A stretch of 64,000 nt of DNA from Trema orientale (lineage: Eukaryota; Streptophyta; Magnoliopsida; Rosales; Cannabaceae). Below, piece by piece: positions 12,095 to 24,293 of the stretch (positions within the stretch are counted from its first letter, which is position 1; every line of letters begins with the position of its first letter). The stretch covers positions 124,001 through 188,000 of the forward strand of contig JXTC01000105.1 in NCBI GenBank assembly GCA_002914845.1. The letters are read 5' to 3'. The notes below the pieces were generated by a model. It did not search any database, was not told the origin of the DNA, and worked only from the letters and a program-made list of their open reading frames with translations. A program made the position numbers and the translations under genes.

Positions 12095-15000
12095 GCATGC
12101 TTACCTATCTATCTATCTGTCTGTCTGTCTATCTATCTATCTACCCAAGATTAGAAACTTCTGAGTTCTTGATGAATCTTGGAGGACCTAAGTGACAAAT
12201 TTTTACATCTGGATGCCTGAATGAACTCTTTCAAGTTCATCTATCTATCTACTACCCAAGATTAAAAACTTCTGAATTCTTGATGAATGTTGGAGGACCT
12301 AAGTGGCATAAATTTTTACATATGGAACTGATTGAACTCTTTCAAGTTTATCTACCCAAGATTAGAAACTTCTGAGTTCTTGATGAATGTTGGGGGACCT
12401 AAGTGGCATAAATTTTACATCTAGAAACCTGATTGAAATCTTTCAAGTTCATTCAACAATAATTCTTTTGAATGATTGTCTTTATTAGCGATTCAGTAAT
12501 TATTTAGTCATTAATGTTCTTCTTTCCACTTTATATTCAGGCTGGAGAGTTCTTTCCGTAGTTTTTCTAGGCCAGTACTGCATGCTGCAGCAAGAGTTGT
12601 GCAGGAGATGGGGAGAAGCCGAGCTGCTGCATTTGCTTTAGGCATACAGGACATTGATGAAGGGGCACATATTAATACTTTTTCTGAGACAGTAGATTCA
12701 CACGACTCAGATAGTACTGAAACTTCACATTCTGAAAGTAATTTCTTTTGTCTCTGTTTGGTACCCATCTCTTGCATCATATCTTCTGTTTAGTATTTCA
12801 TATTATCCTTGAGATTAAATTCTGATATGCATTCCGGTGAAGTACATAGTTTGAATTTGGCTTGTGGGGCTGTTAGTATTTATTTACTTTTGCCTATAGT
12901 TTATAGATCACAAATATATTGGACTTTGACATTAAGTATAAATTTTGTGTGTGCATGCTGTGCTAAATGATTGTTGTTTGGATAATTGTTTTGGTTCTGA
13001 GTCTTCAATAGGTCTGGCAGGCCTTATATATTCAATGGATGAAAAGATTGCTGCATATTGGAAACATAGGATCATGAGTAGTTTTATTTGTAGATGATCT
13101 ACAGCGCATATGTTTTCAATTTCACCCTTTTTTTTTTGTTAGTTGTAGTCCTTTATTCCCTTTTACCCCCTCCTCATAGGTGCCCGGAGAACCTCTTCCA
13201 TATCTAATGGAACTGGTGGCAAGGATACAATTGCAAGCTTGTTAGCATCATTGTTGGAAGTTGTGCGGACTACTGTTGCCTGTGAATGTGTTTATGTTCG
13301 AGCGATGGTAATTAAAGCTCTGATCTGGATGCAAAGCCCACATGATTCATTTGATGAGCTGAAATCCATTATTGCATCAGAGCTTTCTGATCCAGCCTGG
13401 CCAGCCACGCTTCTAAACGATGTTTTACTCACTTTGCATGCTCGTTTTAAGGTACTAAATGGACGTGAAAATGTCTCTTGTGACTTGCGATTGCGACTCA
13501 CTTTTGCTTGGATTCCATGTTGCAGTGTATTTTTATTTTTCTACTTTGCACTGGCTAACTTCATCACCTGTTTTAGTATTGCTTTGGTTATTATGCTAGT
13601 TCATGATGACGAAATCTACAATCCTGTTTTACCTGTGACATTAAGGGCCTATTGTTTTCTGATGAATATTATGCTAGTTCATGATGACAAAATCTATTCT
13701 TGTACTTGCGACATTCTGGGGCTATTTGTGTGTCTCTGTTTGGAATTGCTTACCTTTCTGAAGTTGAAATTACAACACGTTTGATAAGTACTTGTGGTTG
13801 GTGGGGTTGGGGTTGGGGGATAAAGATACTTCTCTGTAAGGATGTCAACGGGGCGGGGCGGGACCAGTTTTGTGTTTACCATCCCCGTCCCTATTATTAT
13901 TTTACTATACCATCCCCGCGTCATTCACCATTTTATTTGGTGCGGGGCAATTTCGGGGAATCCCCATCGGGGATCGGTTTCCCCATTAGTATATTAGGGT
14001 CCCCGTTTGGAATCGTCATTTTGTATAAATTAAACAATTCTATGTTAGTTCAAATCTTTTAAAAGTCTAATTACATCGAAAAACAATGAAAATTAAAGTT
14101 AAGTTCACTGAAAATTCTAATTTTAGACCTAAATAACTAAAAAACACATTCAAATAAAACGTTAACATGTTAGAATTGTCAAATATAAAATATTTAATAC
14201 TAAAATCATATAGCATATCATTCATTCATAAAGCTAACACAATCCCAAATAACTCAAAAAATATTAGTATATGACTATATATTATTAGATCTTTTTTCTT
14301 TTTAAAAAACATCTACTTGAATCACTATTATATAAAAAGTAGAAATTAACCTATATATAATCGAGACGGGGTCGGTGCGGGACACTCAATCCCAAGCCCG
14401 CCCCGCCCCGCTAAATATTAAACGGGGAATCCCCGCCCCATGCCCCGCACCATTTATAACGGTGAAAGCCCACCCCATTCGGGCCGGTGCACCACGGTGC
14501 ACCACCCCATTCGGTGAAATTGACATCCCTACTTCTCTGAATGGTCTCTATTGTTTACAATCATTAAGTTATCATACTTTTTGTTGCCAAAGCTGAGATT
14601 TTTGTAGAGATAATGACTTCTATTTATGCTTGTTCCGTCAAAATACATTCTGCCTTGTCTGCTATTCTAAGTTCTAACAATTTGCTCTTATTTATTTTTT
14701 ACTTCATTAGGCAACTCCAGATATGGCTGTCACTCTCCTTGAAATTGCAAGGATCTTTGCGACCAAAGTTCCAGGGAAGATCGATGCTGATGTGTTACAA
14801 CTACTGTGGAAAGTAAGTTTTATTAAACTACTTCCTCTTGTCTTTGATTTTAATTCTATCTCAAGCTGCTCCTTTTTAATGCTGTTGTTGAGTTGTAGTT
14901 AAATTATAGGGTCGTTGCTTATAATTTATTTAATTACGATGTCCTTCCTTCTACCTGTAAATAACTGTCCTGTCTATTATTTTCTTGTTTACCTATGGGT

Positions 15001-18000
15001 TTCATCCTATCTTTTCACCGCCCTCTAGCAATTTACTTGTATTCTTTCATTTCTTGGTGTTCCTTTCATAGTTAAAATGTTTTCAGTTTGAAACTGGAGA
15101 TATGAATCAACAATATTTAATGATGTGTTAAAATTGATAATTAGAAAATTTTATTCAGTGTTTTCAATTGATCTTTCCATTTTAGACATGCCTAGTTGGA
15201 GCTGGTCCTGATGGGAAGCACACTGCTTTAGAGGCAGTTACCATAGTTCTTGATTTACCACCACCACAACCTGGGTCAATGTTGGGGTTGACATCTGTAG
15301 ATAGAGTATCAGCATCAGATCCGAAGTCAGCTCTGGCACTACAGAGATTAGTTCAAGCGGCAGTAAGCGAATTTGTCCTTTTCTACTTCAGTTGCAGTGC
15401 ATTAAGATTTCTGTTTCTTTCTAAACGAATAAACTGGCAGGTGTGGTTTCTTGGAGAAAATGCAAACTATGCTGCTTCTGAATATGCCTGGGAATCTGCA
15501 ACCCCTCCTGGCACTGCATTGATGATGCTGGATGCTGATAAAATGGTTGCTGCTGCCAGTTCTCGTAACCCAACTTTGGCTGGTGCATTGACTCGACTTC
15601 AAAGGTGTGCATTCAGTGGCAGCTGGGAGGTATAAGCTTTTTCCTGGGTGGTTGCTCGTTATTTATTTGTTTACCACCAGTATCTTGGATGAGGATATCT
15701 TGGATGAGGATCGGGTGAACTCGAAAATGTTAACACAAACTTGCCCCTACATTTATGGGATTGGCATTTGGCTACCATTAGTTCAAGTGTTGTAATCATT
15801 GGGGGTCCTGGCACCATATTGGAAGTAATTGGTGTTCAGAGAATAGATCTGCTTCGCATAATCTGTTCTTCATTTTGCCTGCAGGACAATGTTTATCACT
15901 CTTTTGACACTAATGCATGTTCCTGTATATGTTTTCCCACATGAGAGGAAACTTTGATTTCAACCTGCACCCCATTTTCATTTCTTGTGTTTATGTGTGT
16001 CCATTGGACTTTTTATAGGAAATAGTATAACAGTTAGTTTTATTTGCGTTTCTTATATGCTCTTGGTTATATAATTCTCCAGGTTCGTATTGTTGCTGCT
16101 CAAGCTCTTACAACCATGGCAATTAGGTCTGGTGAGCCTTATAGGCTACAGATCTATGAATTCTTGCACACTCTAGCTCAGGGCGGTGTTCAGTCTCAAC
16201 TCTCAGAGATGCATCTCAGTAATGGGGAGGATCAAGGGGCCAGTGGTACTGGCCTTGGAGTTCTGATCAGTCCCATGATAAAGGTTCTAGATGAAATGTA
16301 TAGAGCACAAGATGATTTGATCAAGTAAGTAGTGAAGACTCTTAATTCTTTGTATGTATTATACCGTTTATTGACAGAAGTTTCCTTTGTTGATAATCAG
16401 AGATATTCGCTACCACGACAATGCAAAAAAAGAATGGGCTGATGAAGAACTTAAGAAACTATATGAAACCCATGAAAGGTTGCTTGATCTCGTTTCACTG
16501 TTTTGTTTTGTTCCAAGAGCAAAGTATCTACCTTTGGGGCCAATAAGGTATGAAAATATGTTTCTAATATGTGGAATTCACTTATCTGTGAGTAAACTAT
16601 GAGAAGAATTTGTTCTGGATTTGATTAGAAAGCCTTGTTTAAGATGTTCTCTATTCCACCTATTCCATATTCTCTTTGTTTAGGAAATTTTGGAATCCCG
16701 TGCATGGGTTTCGATAATCCTGTAACATTTTGTAATATGTAGGCTCATTTGTTTTAGGTTCATTTGCATAAATTGCCGCTCTTCCATGACGTTTTATTCC
16801 ATAACACAAGTACATGGCTATGGGGACCCAGTTGTGTTTCCTGCAAAGATTTACTGTATTTCTTTTGATTCTAGGTGTTTGTGAGACTAGGAGTCCTCTG
16901 GAGAAGTGATATTTTAATAACTATGATTTTCCCTTTTCCTTTCTTTTCTGAGAAATTTATTGTTATGATGGCAACTTGTCAACTATGGTCAACTTGTACC
17001 GGGCGCTAGCTGCTGTTTATGCAGCGGAGAAGAAAAAGGGAAATTTAGTCTCTTTTTACAAGTTTAGAGAACTAAGAAATCTGAAAATACCTCTCGGTAG
17101 TTTTAACTAATGAAAGCTTTATTGGAGTTACAAACCTATGGACTTATTTATAGACTACATAGTCCTAGTATCACTAGGAGTTTTAATGCAAATAAAAATT
17201 ATAGAAAATTGAAGTACTATAAATAAAAGTCCTATTCAACATGAGGAGCATCAGTTCCATCACCTCTCAGAAATAAAACTGTCTGAAAAATTAGTAGTTA
17301 AGACTTCAGATTTCTAAATAGGCCAAAACTCTTTAGATAGACTAGGCTAAGGACCTAGATCATGCAGAGCCCTGAAACAAAATTTATGAAAATGAAATGG
17401 GTCAAACACTTGAGTGCATGCAGAGTGACTAGGTACTTTGCTAATGTTTATGGACAGAGTTTAAGAAGAAGATTCCTCAACACGTATAATCTTTGTTGAC
17501 TGCATTATGCTCTGATTGTGTTAATATGTGGACCATTTTCTTTTGCAATGCTGAATCTTTTTTCTACTTCTCCAGTGGAAAACTGATCGACAAATATCGC
17601 ACAAAGCACAATATCAGTGCATCAACTGGTTTGAGTGATCCAGCTGTTGCTACTGGAATTTCCGATCTTATTTATGAATCTAAACCAGCCGCAGCTGAGC
17701 CTGATGCACTTGATGATGACCTGGTCAATGCGTGGGCCGCAAATCTCGGTGATGATGGACTGTTTGGAAATAATGCACCAGCCATGAACAGGGTAAAATT
17801 TGATCATCTAGAACGGAAGTTCAAATGTCATAATTGTCAGTAGTTATCTGTATTTGTTACTAGTTCGATGTTCTTTAAGCTTATCTTGGATTAGTCAATG
17901 GAATTTGCTCTCTTTTATTTTTGTGTAGATTTATTTCATTTCAATTTTGTTTTAGGTTAATGAATTTCTGAGAGGTGATGGAACTGATGCTCCTGATGTT

Positions 18001-19830
18001 GATGAGGAGAATATCATCTCTAGACCTTCAGTCAGTTATGATGATATGTGGGCAAAGACACTTTTAGAGACTTCGGAAATAGAGGTACGTGTATTCAAGT
18101 CCTCTCCTCTCGTCTAGTTGGCATAGCACACAATAGGAATTCAATTTCAGTATATATATATACATATATATATATGGTTCTCAATCCAATAGGTATTTTT
18201 TTTTACCTATTTATATGTTTTTTTAAGCCGTTGGATCACTATTTAATGGCTAATATAATTTGAATAGTTGAAAAAAAATAATAAAAATATATACCTATTA
18301 TTTAATGTTTTTCTCTCCACCTTTTACCATGAAAAGACATGCATCATGAATTTTAATTGGGTAAAACAATACCTATAGATTGGTAAAAAAAAAAAAATAC
18401 GAATTTTAATTGGGCAAAACAATACCTATGGATTGGTAAAAAAAAAAATACGAATTTTAATTGAGTAAAATAATACCTATGGATAGGTTTTAAAAAATAT
18501 ATATATATCTATTGGATTGGTGGCCTTTATATATGTATATACCTATAGAGACCACATATGTTCCAAGTGTTTACTAGTATTATCTCTTCCAAGTTGCAGG
18601 AAGATGATGCTAGGTCAAATGGAACATCATCTCCAGACTCAACAGGATCGATTGAAAGTTCCATATCATCTCACTTTGGTGGAATGAGCTACCCTTCATT
18701 GTTCAGTTCACGGCCGGTATAGCCAAAACATTAATTGATTTGAGATCACACTTTGTTTTTGTACATTTTTTGAGCCACTGGTTTACTTTCAATATGGTTT
18801 CTGATCATGCACACAAACAGAAAAAGAAAGAGGTTTCTGATCTAGCAAGCTCCTAGTATTAATATGTTAGAGAGTGCACAATGATTATTTCTCTCATTTG
18901 CATCATATATTGAGAATCAACTGGTAAATTCTAGGTTTAACAAGATTTAAGAGGCGGATGAGTTCATAAAACGTCTGGCATTCTTGATTCGTATTTTCGA
19001 TCCTGAAATGTGTTGTTATACACTACATAATTGGTTCCCATGTTTATTTATTTGACTAATTAATAATGTCCAACAGGAGAGGTCGGGAGGAAGCAGATTT
19101 AGCAATCCAACCACGAGTGGTCCTTCATTGTATGAGGGTCTTGGTTCTCCGGTGGGGCTCATTACTACTTATCTATCTTGTTTATACCTTTCAAACTTGT
19201 CAATATTCTAATTCTTCAACCCTTTCCAGATTCGAGAAGAGCCTCCACCATACTCATCGCCCGTTAGACAAAGGTTTGAGTCGTTTGATAATACTCTAGC
19301 TGGCCGAGGATCCCAGAGTTTCGGATCTCAAGATGAGGAACGGGTTTCTTCTAGCAATCCACAACATGGAACAGCACTTTATGATTTCACTGCTGGTGGT
19401 GATGATGAGGTAGATTTCTCTTATGACACATGAGATGGATATTGATCAATTTTTTATGCCAGGTGTGGTGTCTTAACATGTTCAGCTGGTTAGATACAAG
19501 AGATGGTGCATGAATTTTGGATGGGTTTCTCACCATTTTTATATTTTTTCCTCTTCTATCTGGTTCTTACGATCTGAAGATGAAGATGATTAATGGTTGA
19601 TTTTCTTCCTTGCAGCTTAACTTGACAGCAGGAGAAGATGTTGAAATAGAGTACGAAGTGGATGGCTGGTTCTATGTAAGTACAAAGAAGACGGGGAATT
19701 TATACATGATTAATGATACTGGCTAACGCCTGGGTATTATGCATTTATGTTGCAGGTGAAGAAGAAACGTCCTGGGAGAGATGGCAAAATGGCTGGGCTT
19801 GTGCCGGTCCTCTATGTTAATCAGTCTTGA
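8337..19830 (+). CDS. TASH3: TASH3, SH3-domain subunit of the TPLATE complex
   Basis: Complete gene, 1194 aa. Coding exons: 8337-8342, 8434-8703, 8792-8851, 8986-9078, 9301-9529, 9904-10010, 10390-10452, 10536-10636, 11030-11124, 11268-11288, 11415-11510, 11595-11715, 11902-12045, 12541-12737, 13180-13451, 14711-14812, 15186-15362, 15441-15629, 16083-16324, 16401-16547, 17576-17792, 17956-18084, 18600-18716, 19077-19151, 19230-19409, 19616-19675, 19756-19830. All junctions are GT-AG and the phases close. The start is the two-codon exon ATG GCG, which joins to give MADSSGTTLMDLI as in the Arabidopsis protein (At2g07360, from memory). Residues ~90-1000 are an alpha-helical solenoid, then comes an acidic Ser-rich linker. 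A C-terminal SH3 domain occupies ~1136-1194 (ALYDF, GWFYV, GLVPVLYVN). Family knowledge: TASH3 is a plasma-membrane TPLATE-complex subunit in clathrin-mediated endocytosis. Length matches the family and no damage was seen. Confidence 0.96.
11321..11378 (+). repeat. Three ~20-bp tandem repeats in TASH3 intron 10
   Basis: The motif GTTCTATGCCACTTAAAAC occurs three times in a row with minor changes, between the 21-nt microexon and exon 11. Confidence 0.85.
12058..12455 (+). repeat. Microsatellite plus three ~112-bp tandem copies in TASH3 intron 13
   Basis: CT, TA and TATC/TGTC runs (12058-12145) are followed by three tandem copies of a unit beginning CTACCCAAGATTAGAAACTT and ending CTTTCAAGTTCAT. 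Copies start near 12140, 12250 and 12351. Confidence 0.85.
13590..13700 (+). repeat. Short direct duplication in TASH3 intron 15
   Basis: TATTATGCTAGTTCATGATG followed by an A/C-rich AAATCTA end occurs twice, about 80 bp apart. Confidence 0.7.
13837..14531. mobile_element. Non-autonomous hAT element in TASH3 intron 15
   Basis: A 695-bp insertion with termini TAAGGATGTCAA and TTGACATCCCTA, an 11/12 inverted match. It is flanked by a perfect 8-bp duplication CTTCTCTG (13829-13836 and 14532-14539). Eight-bp duplications and TA(G/A)GG-type ends are hAT hallmarks. The subterminal zones carry many GCGGGG/CCCCGC blocks, as expected for transposase-binding motifs, around an AT-rich core. No transposase is encoded. 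Confidence 0.9.
16985..17330 (-). mobile_element. LTR-like remnant in TASH3 intron 20 (antisense)
   Basis: On the minus strand it reads GATGCTCCTCATG, then TATTTATAG/TATAAATAAGTCC (TATA-like), then CCAATAAAGC, then a pyrimidine-rich end. That order is usual in plant LTRs. No partner LTR or coding domain is visible. Confidence 0.35.
18174..18528. mobile_element. TA-repeat-embedded MITE, copy 1 (TASH3 intron 22)
   Basis: Starts GGTTCTCAATCCAATAGGTA after a TATATA run. Ends with the inverted counterpart TCTATTGGATTGGTGGCC before another TATATA run. It carries an internal CCGTTGGATC motif and three tandem ~50-bp copies of AATTTTAATTGGGCAAAAC. It belongs to the same family as 23783-24024, 24039-24282 and 62788-63052. 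Confidence 0.7.
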
Positions 19831-20280
19831 CTCGAGTAGTTTGGTATAGTGTACGAGAAAGTTTGATCCACCAATTTGTTATCGCTTGCTATTTGATGTA
19901 GATGTCCTGCTCTGTCAAACTGCTTGTCACAATCTGGCATTTTGCTTACCGGTGTAATTTTTACCTCCGACCTGAGCCGTAGAAACCATCCCACATTTTT
20001 GGAACAGTGGACGATACATGAAAAGTCAGCCAATGTGTGTATTTTTTATATTTTTTTTTTCACTTTTTTTTTTCCCTTGTTAATAATTCTTTTAACATCA
20101 TTTGCTTCCGTAGCATTTTTTGATCGATTGCCAATGATTTTTGATGCAACTTGTAACCTGAACTCTACAAGTGCATATACCATCGATGAGAGTATGCCCC
20201 TTCAGTGTGTCATTGGAGTCCGAGAATCTTCAACAAGGATAATTCTTGAGATGAAATAATCATACCGGGTTAATTTAGAG
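19831..20280 (+). other. TASH3 3'UTR and terminator region
   Basis: Mixed-composition sequence directly after the TGA at 19828-19830, without a protein frame. The rest, up to the KCS stop at 20683, is a convergent intergenic spacer with A/T runs. Confidence 0.45.
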
Positions 20281-20682
20281 TAAGCCATACTTAACAAAGA
20301 GCATGAGCACTGTGCTTACATCATATTTTTTTTCGGAAAGTTTCCGAGGATAGAGCATCATATATTTTTTTTTCCCCGGTTATGAATATGTTCATGTTAA
20401 TGGTGGCCTTGCGGGAAGTAGGAGAAAGCATTGAAGGGTTGCAAACCGTATTTTATTTTAATTTTTACAGTGGAAACGAAGGAATTTATAACTCAAATCG
20501 TCAAGAACTCGAGATGAGGGAAATAAAGAAATCAAAATAGAACATATTAAAAGAAAAAGATGCTAATAACTTGCAAGGTAAAACTTTTTTTTAATTACCA
20601 TAGGAAAGCTCTTTTTTGTTCTCCATATTCGAATTTTATTCCTGAGCAACTCCTTATATTTGATTAAGCTTCGGTAATCAAT

Positions 20683-22261
20683 TCAATTCCATGGACTTCG
20701 AATGGGCTTTCCAACATTCTTGAGAGCTTTCCAAACGACACTGTTGCACTTGATACCGGAGCCGAAGGCAATCTGCCAAATGCGATCACCACTCTTGATC
20801 TTTGAATTTGACTCCAAGTAAGCAAGCTCATACCAGACACTACTGCTTGAGGTATTGCCGAATCGCTCCAAGGTTTTCCGGGAAGCCTTCATGTGGTCCT
20901 CTTCCAGTCCTAGCTTCCTCTGCATTTCATCGAGCACCTTTTTGCTCGTTGCCACTATGCAGAGGTGCTCGAAGAACGCCGTGCTTTTAGTTTGGTTGCT
21001 GAGCAAATCCAAGTGCTGGGAGACAGGGAGAAGCAGAGCCTCAGTGGCGTCTTTGCTCACAGACACACCCTGCATCCCTTTCGCATCTTCCTCTACGCGT
21101 ACGCTTCTGAAGCTCTTATCTAGCATGCCATGGTGAGTTCGGAGCAGCTGTTGGAGCTCATACTTGGCTCGCCACCTGTGGCGCCAAGAGCTAGACAGCA
21201 GCATGGCAGCAGCTCCCATTCGGAAGAGGCAGTTGGGAAGGAGTTTGTCGAGGTCATTGCCCTTGTACCACGTAAAGCTCACAACTTCTGTGCTTACTAC
21301 CAATGCATATGCGCCGGGATAGGCCTTCAAAAGGTCTTTGGCCATGTCAACGGCTATGATCCCTGCGGAGCACCCCATGCCGCCTACATTGAAGCTCTGC
21401 ACGTTGTTCCTTAGCTTGAAATGGTTTATCACCATTGATGCGAGCGATGGTGTTGTGTTCAATACTCCACAATTCACAACCAGGATTCCAATGTCCTTTG
21501 GCCTGATTTTCGCTGTGGCGAAAAGCTCATTTATGGCCCCAAATATCACCATTGCAGCCTCTTCTCTGCCATCATTCAGCGTTATCTTGTAGTTTGGCTG
21601 AAAAACTATTCTCGGCATGTAGCTTTCCTCACCTATACCGCATTTTTCAAGTACTCTCCGCTGAAAGTCTATGGAAGCCTCACTGAAGTTGCCCGATTTT
21701 CGTGCTAACTCGATGAATTCCTCCTTCGAGATCTTCAGTTCAAAAGCACATAAAACAGTTTTGAAATAGATCGTATTAACTTTCCGACAAAAATCAAATT
21801 AGAGCATTGGTTGAACCAAGTTTAAATAACGAAGAGACAAAACAAAGAGATACAAAGAGAATACATACCTTGAGGTCATCCGGTGGACTATAACAAGCAA
21901 AATCCAATAAATATGTAGGGCGAGGAGCCAAGTATTGAAAATAAAGATATACAATCACTATCAACAAAGCAACTAGAAAGAAAGCATCCCTAAGATCACA
22001 TTTGGAAGATAATAAATCTTGGCATAAGACGTTCCCTATTTGAGCACCGAACATCACTAGGAAAATTGGCCCAACCAAGAGATAAAACCTACGGCAAATG
22101 AGGTAACCATAGCCAAGCTTCACATATTTGAGACTAACTGAAGTGAGAAAATCCGGCAAGGTAGGCCGAATCTTGACGGTGAAATGGGCAGATCCATGTT
22201 CATTCGGACTAGAATTGTTCGTAATTTTTGCTGATAATTGTTCCAGTTCATCCTTTGCCAT
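20683..22261 (-). CDS. 3-ketoacyl-CoA synthase (KCS) family, active-site His replaced
   Basis: Two exons, 22261-21869 and 21732-20683, phase 0 with GT-AG, joining ...PPDDLK to [12 protein letters not shown]; 480 aa. Family role: ER-membrane condensing enzyme of very-long-chain fatty acid elongation (waxes, suberin, sphingolipids). Visible features: [17 protein letters not shown] near residue 35, two membrane helices at ~60-80 and ~93-112, the nucleophile Cys252 in [13 protein letters not shown] at 329-333, and Asn424 in RFGNTSSSS. The position of the triad His (CIHA in active family members) is CIVA here, so residue 391 is Val. The Cys-to-His interval is also ~29 residues shorter than in Arabidopsis FAE1 (139 versus 168), while His-to-Asn is unchanged (33). 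The frame is intact and the C-terminal WQIAFGSG block is conserved. Either a pseudoenzyme or a divergent KCS; condensing activity is doubtful. The gene converges on TASH3. Confidence 0.92.
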
Positions 22262-22870
22262 TGATGCAATGGTTGATCAGCTATGAAAATGCGCATGTAA
22301 CACGAGTATACTGGGCAGGGCTTGTCTACTTGATATCATGGACCTTGAGATCATGATATGGAAATGGGAAGAGTGTTGGAATTAGACAAAGAGATACTTA
22401 TAATAGTAACTTATATATTCTCGCCTTTTCGTATGGGATTAAATGGCAAAACAAACTGATCAAGGCCTTAAGTGCATGAGGGACAAAAGCAGCGAGTTTG
22501 TAGCACCATGTAACTTGTGCCTGTAGCCTGCCTTATATAGTACGTAGTAGTACTGCTTAAATTAAGAGGATTGTTTTCATGATTCCACGGGTATTAAATC
22601 TCCACGAGTATTTTATATCCAAAAAAAAAAAATCTCCACGAGTATTAAATCCTTAGTAATTAGCCCTTTTATTCTGTAACTATTGGACTAATTTCCATCT
22701 TTAATTTCAATAGATAATAGATATGATGAAAACATATGAAACGGGCATGACATGCATGCAAGGGTTCCGGAGATACTGCGGGGTTCAGGGTTCGTTACAA
22801 ATTACATGAGCTTGGGAGGGAAGTAATTATAAATAAATATGTGTATATACACGGAGGACTTGAACATGAT
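22262..22870 (-). other. KCS upstream region
   Basis: Leader and promoter region of the KCS gene; no other gene seen. It contains a TATATAAG element at 22532-22539 (minus strand), about 270 bp before the ATG. That is plausible as a TATA box with a long leader but not proven. A short direct repeat (CTCCACGAGTATT) sits near 22600-22650. Confidence 0.35.
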
Positions 22871-22871
22871 A

Positions 22872-23181
22872 CAAACAATTTAAAGAGGAATTAACTAACA
22901 AGCCACGCAGACAACATACAGTTTCATTTAATGAAAAATATGCTCCGTTGTAGTGGGATATATAATATATATATATATTAATAAGAGGCTTAAAGTTAAA
23001 CAGTAGTGAGAAAAACAAATTTAGTGCAAACAATTTAAAGAGGAATTAACTAATAAGCCACGCAGACAACATACAGTTTCATTTAATGAAAAATATGCTC
23101 CGTTGTAGTGGGATATATAATATATATATATATTAATAAGAGGCTTAAAGTTAAACAGTAGTGAGAAAAACAAATTTAGTG
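22872..23181. repeat. 155-bp tandem duplication
   Basis: Copy 1 is 22872-23026 and copy 2 is 23027-23181. They are nearly identical (for example ACTAACAAGCC versus ACTAATAAGCC) and each contains an ATATATATAT run. The near identity points to a recent event. Confidence 0.93.
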
Positions 23182-23211
23182 AGAGACAGATAGAGGGCAT
23201 ACAGTGATATG

Positions 23212-23290
23212 TTCCCAATCCAATATGTATTTTTTTTTCAAAAAATATGTATAGGGAGTTTTTTCACCTTCCATATAGATAGATAAAATG
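23212..23290. mobile_element. Fragment of the TA-embedded MITE family
   Basis: GTTCCCAATCCAATATGTAT followed by a T run resembles one terminus of the MITE family. No matching second end was found. Confidence 0.4.
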
Positions 23291-23782
23291 GGAGCTTCTT
23301 CTACTTTTTTTATTTATTTATTTTTTTAGGGGAAAACATGGGCTTTTAAGATGGGAACTAATTTAACCTGCAAAAAAGAAAAAAAAAAAAGAAAAAGGGA
23401 ACTAATTTAGTTGCTCTACAATTGTAGCGCAGAGAAGAGGATAGACGTTGTAAAAGACTTGAAGGTGAGAAAAATACGGAAAGTAATGAGAGGATGGTTA
23501 CTCGCACGCACACCCAGGTTCTTCATGAACTTGTCAATTTTGTTAGCAGCAGCTGGTGACTCCAAAGCAACAATATATATTGAGTACAAATTTTGACAAA
23601 TATGTGAAAAAAAAAGACATGTTATTATATGATTGCCTAATATTTAATGCTTTTTTTTTTTTGATTGGAAACACCTACAACTCAACTCATTAATTTCTAT
23701 ATAAAAGTCACCAATATTTAAATTATAAATTTAGAAAGAAATGCCACAATGTTTTACCCTTTCAATATATAATATATATATA

Positions 23783-24024
23783 GGACACCAATCTAGTAAG
23801 TATTTTTTTCACCTATATATAAGTATTGTTTTATCCAATAAAAATTCATCACGTACGTCTTTTTATAGTAAAAAGTGAAAAGATAAAATCAATAAATAAT
23901 GAATATTTTTTTATTATTTTTTTTTCAACTACTCAAATTATAATAGCCGTTAATTCATAATCCAACGGCTAAAAAAAATACCTATAGATAGATAAAAAAG
24001 AAAAAACCTATTAGATTAGGAACC
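23783..24024. mobile_element. TA-repeat-embedded MITE, copy 2
   Basis: The left end GGACACCAATCTAGTAAGTA is matched inversely by the right end AACCTATTAGATTAGGAACC. It has TATATA on both sides and an internal TCCAACGGCT motif. About 240 bp, no coding capacity. Confidence 0.75.
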
Positions 24025-24038
24025 ATATATATATATAT

Positions 24039-24282
24039 GGGCACCAATCCAGTAGGTATTTTTTTTTTACCTATGCATAGGTATCAATTTGGCCTATGAA
24101 AATTTTTTTTGCATATTTTTTTATATTAAAAAGTAAGAGAGAGAAATAGCATTAATGATGCACGTCATTTCATGCACATCATTATAGCCGTTGGATCATT
24201 ATTAGGTGATGATCCAACGGCTAAAAAGAAAATACCTACACATAGGTAAAAGGAAAAAAAAAACCTACTAGACTGGCAACCT
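24039..24282. mobile_element. TA-repeat-embedded MITE, copy 3, abutting copy 2
   Basis: The left end GGGCACCAATCCAGTAGGTA is matched inversely by AACCTACTAGACTGGCAACC. It contains CCGTTGGATCATTAT and its complement GATCCAACGGCT. It is separated from copy 2 only by a TATATA run. Confidence 0.78.
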
Positions 24283-24293
24283 ATATATATATA

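Noticed and set aside
20683..21618. KCS beginning at the internal Met of MPRIV
   Set aside because: That start would drop both membrane helices. The upstream exon 22261-21869 joins in phase and restores the family N-terminus.
20683..22261. Explaining the short KCS active-site region by a missed intron
   Set aside because: The frame is continuous through the region with no GT-AG pair needed, and neighbouring sequence aligns on both sides, so the shortening looks real.
22827..23218. Two similar FSLLFNFKP-type small proteins
   Set aside because: They arise from the 155-bp tandem duplication and its TA run; AT-rich chance frames.
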